From contig NZ_WWEP01000036.1 in the NCBI RefSeq assembly GCF_009848495.1, positions 164,645-228,644 of the forward strand: a stretch of 64,000 bases of DNA, written 5' to 3'. Below the pieces are notes generated by a model. That model was not told the DNA's origin. It made no database searches and saw only the letters and a list, made by a program, of their open reading frames with translations. This DNA is from Flavobacterium sp. MK4S-17. Its GTDB lineage: Bacteria > Bacteroidota > Bacteroidia > Flavobacteriales > Flavobacteriaceae. This document shows, piece after piece, positions 61,108 to 64,000 of the stretch. Position numbers and translations under genes: made by a program. Numbering within the stretch: position 1 is the stretch's first letter; the number at the start of each line of letters is the position of its first letter.

Positions 61108-61128
61108 ATTATAGGATAATTCCTAATT

Positions 61129-61158
61129 AAAGGTTGCTTTATACGCAACCTTTTTTTT
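61129..61158 (+). terminator. Intrinsic terminator
   Basis: Stem AGGTTGC (61131-61137) / GCAACCT (61145-61151) followed by eight T's. Confidence 0.88.
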
Positions 61159-61195
61159 ATTATGCCATCATTAATAAAACCAAACCTTTTATTAT

Positions 61196-63058
61196 ATGAA
61201 AAAGAAATTACTTTTATTAGCCTTTATTATTTTTTGCCTGAAGGGGTTTTCCCAAAATACAACCTGCGAACAGGCAGTTTCACTATGTGGTTCTTTAGGG
61301 CAGCCTTTCAGTAATACTGTAAATGTTTATCCTGAAGAAAATGACGAAAGAAATTATGGATGCTTTGGACAATGGAGAAACCCTTTTTGGTTTTATCTGC
61401 CTGTAAGCCAAAGTGGAGATTTAAATTTTATAATTGAGCAGCACTCATTAACAGGAAATGAAATAGATGTAGATTATATTTGTTATGGCCCATTCAATTC
61501 AGTGGAAGATGGATGCAATGATATGGGTGCTACCGTTTTTGACTGCAGCTATTCCCCTTACCCTACCGAAACTTTAAGCATACCCAATGCACAGGCGGGG
61601 GAGTATTATTTGTTATTGGTTACAAATTATGAAAATGTAGAAGGATATATAACTATTAACGATGCTGCCAGTGAAGGAATAATGGAATGTTCGGGTATCA
61701 GGCTTAACGCATTTTTAGATTCAAATAACAACAATATTTTAGATGCCGGTGAAAAAGGCTTTAATTTAGGGGAGTTTGTTTACGAGCAAAACCTGGGCGG
61801 AATAACCCGTAACGGTTATGCGCCCAATGGCATTTTTACTATTTATGATGAGGACATAAATAATACCTATAACATAACCTATCAATTATTACCGGAGTAT
61901 GCACCCTATTATTCTGTTTCTGTTCCCTCCTATTCTAATATCCAAATTTCTGGCAATATAGCTTCTGAAACCTATTATTTCCCTGTTACGGTAGCACAGG
62001 ATTATAATGACTTGAGTGTAACCATTATTCCGGCAGAGCCTCCCCTTGCAGGATTCGATAATAAAATTGTACTGCATTATATTAACAAAGGCAGCCAGCC
62101 CATATCGGGAACTATAACTTTTGAAAAAGACCCTGTATTATCAATATCATCCATATCACAAACCGGGGCTACCATTACACCAACCGGCTTTGAATATAAT
62201 TTTTCAAACCTTGAGCCTTACAACCCGCAGCAAATAATTATAGATTTATATACTCCGGCAATACCTACTGTAAATCTTGGCGATAGCGTAACCAATAGTG
62301 CTTTAATAACGTTGAATAATGATATATTCCCGCTTGACAATACCTCTGAACTTACACAAATAATTGTCGGCTCTTATGACCCTAATGATAAGTTTGAATC
62401 ACACGGTAAACAGATTAATATAGACGAATTTAACCCTGATGATTATTTGTACTACACCATACGTTTTCAAAATACAGGAACTGCCAATGCACGAACAGTG
62501 GTAATTCAGGATGAATTAGCAGATAAGTTGGTATACGAAAGTGTAGAAATGATAAGAAGCAGCCATAGTTATGTAATGGAAAGAATGGGTAATAATCTCA
62601 CATGGACGTTTAGCAATATACAATTACCTCCCGAAGGAACTGACCCTGAAGGGAGCAATGGCTATGTACATTTTCGCGTGAAGCCCGTAGCAGGCATAAC
62701 AGCAGGTGATGAAATACAAAATACCGCTTATATATATTTTGATTTTAACCCGGCAATTGTAACTAATACCTTTATTACTCAATTTGTAGATGCACTAAGT
62801 ATAAATGATGTAAAAAACAATGCTTTTACTGTTTATCCAAACCCCGCAGATAATATAATCACTGTAAATTTAATGGATGGCAGCCTTTTAAAAGCATTAA
62901 AAATATATGACATTACAGGTAAACTGCTAATAGATAAAACAGATATACCCGCTAATAATTTTAATATTGATGTTTCGGGTTTATCTCCCGGGACATACCT
63001 GATTGAAGCAGCCGGCAGCAATAGCAAAAAGGTTGTAAAAAAACTTATTGTGAATTAA
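61196..63058 (+). CDS. Secreted T9SS cargo protein with type A sorting domain
   Basis: A 620-residue protein exported by Sec (signal LLLLAFIIFCLKGFSQ), then through the type IX secretion system. Residues 20-160 form a beta domain (CEQAVSLCGSLGQPF, CFGQWRNPFWFYLP) with several cysteines. About 160-380 hold Ig/DUF11-like repeats, including SGIRLNAFLDSNNNNILDAGEKGF. About 395-525 is the conserved SYDPNDKFESHGKQI and DYLYYTIRFQNTGTANA module. The last 75 residues are a type A sorting domain with YPNPADNIITV, KIYDITGKLL, LSPGTYLIEA and terminal KKLIVN. It is predicted to be surface-attached or secreted, with adhesin or structural features. Confidence 0.93.
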   Translation: MKKKLLLLAFIIFCLKGFSQNTTCEQAVSLCGSLGQPFSNTVNVYPEENDERNYGCFGQWRNPFWFYLPVSQSGDLNFIIEQHSLTGNEIDVDYICYGPFNSVEDGCNDMGATVFDCSYSPYPTETLSIPNAQAGEYYLLLVTNYENVEGYITINDAASEGIMECSGIRLNAFLDSNNNNILDAGEKGFNLGEFVYEQNLGGITRNGYAPNGIFTIYDEDINNTYNITYQLLPEYAPYYSVSVPSYSNIQISGNIASETYYFPVTVAQDYNDLSVTIIPAEPPLAGFDNKIVLHYINKGSQPISGTITFEKDPVLSISSISQTGATITPTGFEYNFSNLEPYNPQQIIIDLYTPAIPTVNLGDSVTNSALITLNNDIFPLDNTSELTQIIVGSYDPNDKFESHGKQINIDEFNPDDYLYYTIRFQNTGTANARTVVIQDELADKLVYESVEMIRSSHSYVMERMGNNLTWTFSNIQLPPEGTDPEGSNGYVHFRVKPVAGITAGDEIQNTAYIYFDFNPAIVTNTFITQFVDALSINDVKNNAFTVYPNPADNIITVNLMDGSLLKALKIYDITGKLLIDKTDIPANNFNIDVSGLSPGTYLIEAAGSNSKKVVKKLIVN

Positions 63059-63060
63059 TA

Positions 63061-63090
63061 ACAAAAACTGCCTTTACGGCAGTTTTTGTT
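63061..63090 (+). terminator. Intrinsic terminator after the T9SS cargo gene
   Basis: Stem AAAAACTGCC (63063-63072) / GGCAGTTTTT (63078-63087). Confidence 0.88.
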
Positions 63091-63157
63091 TTATACAGCT
63101 TAAACCATAAACTTTAATTTTATTACTTTGCGGAAATTTTTTAACGCTTTACTATTT

Positions 63158-63886
63158 ATGAAAAGACTGATTTCTGCACTATTGGTTATTGCTGTTTTTA
63201 CGGCATGTAACAAAAAAGATTATGGCGATGCCAACCTGCACATTACCGGTAATATAAAAGGGCTTAAAAAGGGCAAATTATATATACAAAAAGTAGTAGA
63301 TACAGCACTGGTTGCCATTGACACTATAATTATAAACGGTAAATCATCTTTTGAAAGCCATATAAAACTGGATTCACCGGAAATGCTGTACCTGTTTTTA
63401 GACAGGGGGCAAACCAACTCTATTGATAATAACCTGCCTTTTTTTGCCGAACCGGGCAATATGAGGATAGAAAGCAGTAATGAGGAGTTTTTTGCCAAGG
63501 CAAAAATAACGGGTTCCGAAAACCAAAAGGTTTATGAGGATTATGTAAAGATAAGGAACCGTTTTAACGGCGATAAACTCGACCTGATAGAGAAGAGCCT
63601 TGAAGCTGCAAAAAAGGGTGATGTAAAGATGCTGGACAGCATTGAGCAAAAAGCTGACCACCTTTTAAAAAGGCGTTACCTTTATACTGCCAACTTTGCG
63701 CTTAACAATTCAAAATATGAGGTGGCACCTTACCTGGCACTATCCGAAATTTATGATGCCAATATAAAATACCTGGACACCATTCGTAAAAGCATGAGTC
63801 CTGAGGTGGCCAAATCACATTACGGAAAAATGCTTACAAAATATGTTGAGGACAGGAAAAAAAGCGAAGCCGAAAACATGAAATAA
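63158..63886 (+). CDS. DUF4369 lipoprotein
   Basis: A 242-residue lipoprotein. The signal ends AVFTAC, then NKKDYGDANLHITGNIKGLK opens a DUF4369 domain (about residues 25-130). A helical region covers about 130-235. Bacteroidota DUF4369 proteins often continue into a thioredoxin/AhpC-TSA domain of the TlpA type; here the frame ends without any CxxC motif, so it is the short form. The start is ATG 63158; an upstream TTG at 63128 would add 10 residues. Confidence 0.87.
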   Translation: MKRLISALLVIAVFTACNKKDYGDANLHITGNIKGLKKGKLYIQKVVDTALVAIDTIIINGKSSFESHIKLDSPEMLYLFLDRGQTNSIDNNLPFFAEPGNMRIESSNEEFFAKAKITGSENQKVYEDYVKIRNRFNGDKLDLIEKSLEAAKKGDVKMLDSIEQKADHLLKRRYLYTANFALNNSKYEVAPYLALSEIYDANIKYLDTIRKSMSPEVAKSHYGKMLTKYVEDRKKSEAENMK

Positions 63887-63903
63887 AAAAGGCCTGAAAA
63901 AAT

Positions 63904-63936
63904 AAAAACCGCTTAGTTTCCTAAGCGGTTTTTTTA
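63904..63936 (+). terminator. Intrinsic terminator after the DUF4369 gene
   Basis: Stem AACCGCTTAG (63907-63916) / CTAAGCGGTT (63921-63930), TTTC loop, T-run to 63936. It also faces the tRNA-Thr gene on the other strand. Confidence 0.92.
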
Positions 63937-63939
63937 TTG

Positions 63940-64000
63940 AGCCGATGGAGGGACTCGAACCCACGACCTGCTGATTACAAATCAGCTGCTCTAGCCAGCT
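63940..64000 (-). tRNA. tRNA-Thr (TGT anticodon), partial at the right edge
   Basis: On the minus strand the last 61 nt of a tRNA are visible. They comprise part of the D arm (AGCTGGCTAGAGC), the anticodon arm with stem GCTGA/TCAGC and loop TTTGTAA (anticodon TGT, Thr), the T arm with GGGTTCGAGTCCC, and the acceptor 3' strand CATCGGC. The 5' acceptor strand is outside the window. Confidence 0.93.

Noticed and set aside
1..64000. CRISPR array, rRNA operon, insertion sequence or replication origin
   Set aside because: No regularly spaced repeats, no rRNA-like sequence, no transposase frame with inverted repeats and no DnaA-box cluster were recognised on either strand by reading.

Overview
The window is a stretch of chromosome from a member of the Bacteroidota, most probably a Flavobacterium-like species of the Flavobacteriaceae. 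The evidence is: AT-rich coding DNA; a secreted protein with a type IX secretion C-terminal sorting domain; a TonB-dependent receptor and two DUF5686 proteins with carboxypeptidase-regulatory-like N-termini; many 'SCSxDDD'-type lipoproteins; a zinc-independent L31; and promoters of the Bacteroidota form TTG/TTTG - about 19 nt - TAnnTTTG. Clear Shine-Dalgarno sequences are rare, so starts were chosen from signal peptides, domain starts, overlaps and promoter positions. No rRNA, insertion sequence, prophage or CRISPR array is visible. Nearly everything looks like ordinary core and lineage-specific chromosome.

Layout. 1-5.7 kb: partial mtaB (-), an orphan peptide-binding lipoprotein, then a two-component system (response regulator, histidine kinase) bracketed by two paralogous PepSY-like exported proteins. 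Tandem 11-bp repeats sit before the regulator gene and before the second PepSY gene. 5.7-8 kb (-): secreted nuclease, GlmU-like sugar nucleotidyltransferase, rpmE2. 8.1-14.7 kb (+): DUF4199 protein, polyprenol-type glycosyltransferase, phosphosugar mutase, MsbA-like ABC exporter, HAD phosphatase, DUF2971. 14.7-19.7 kb (-): EF-hand lipoprotein, TonB-dependent receptor, M23 peptidase. 19.8-22.2 kb (+): coiled-coil protein, zapA, a 6S-like RNA and rny. 22.3-25.2 kb (-): PAS kinase plus single-domain regulator, and xerD. 25.2-28.6 kb: five outer-membrane beta-barrel paralogues between xerD and aroQ. 29.1-35.2 kb: two DUF5686 paralogues flanking an opposite-strand NYN-LOTUS operon. 35.3-38 kb (-): murA (with Asp replacing the fosfomycin-target Cys), DUF4290, DUF493 and a small membrane protein. 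38-42.3 kb: alkB-like gene, PfkB-type kinase, small unknown proteins, SRPBCC protein, and a 46-residue membrane peptide. 42.5-48.6 kb: AAA ATPase-recQ-fmt, HU, YqgE, class IV aminotransferase, START-like protein, tRNA-Met. 48.8-53.4 kb: small exported or unknown proteins, Nudix hydrolase, hisS. 53.5-64 kb: FtsX/MacB-type permease, prmC, ribD-HAD, YigZ, DUF2721, EamA and DoxX membrane proteins, DUF2805, a T9SS cargo protein, a DUF4369 lipoprotein and partial tRNA-Thr.

The genes mostly serve envelope biogenesis (murA, GlmU-like, M23, glycosyltransferase/MsbA, barrels), translation (mtaB, fmt, hisS, prmC, L31, tRNAs) and DNA/RNA maintenance (recQ, xerD, alkB, rny, HU). The most interesting unexplained items are the PepSY/two-component locus with its putative operators, the NYN-LOTUS operon with a BRO-N-like small partner, a pair of 76-residue paralogues of unknown function, the barrel cluster, and the coiled-coil partner of ZapA.
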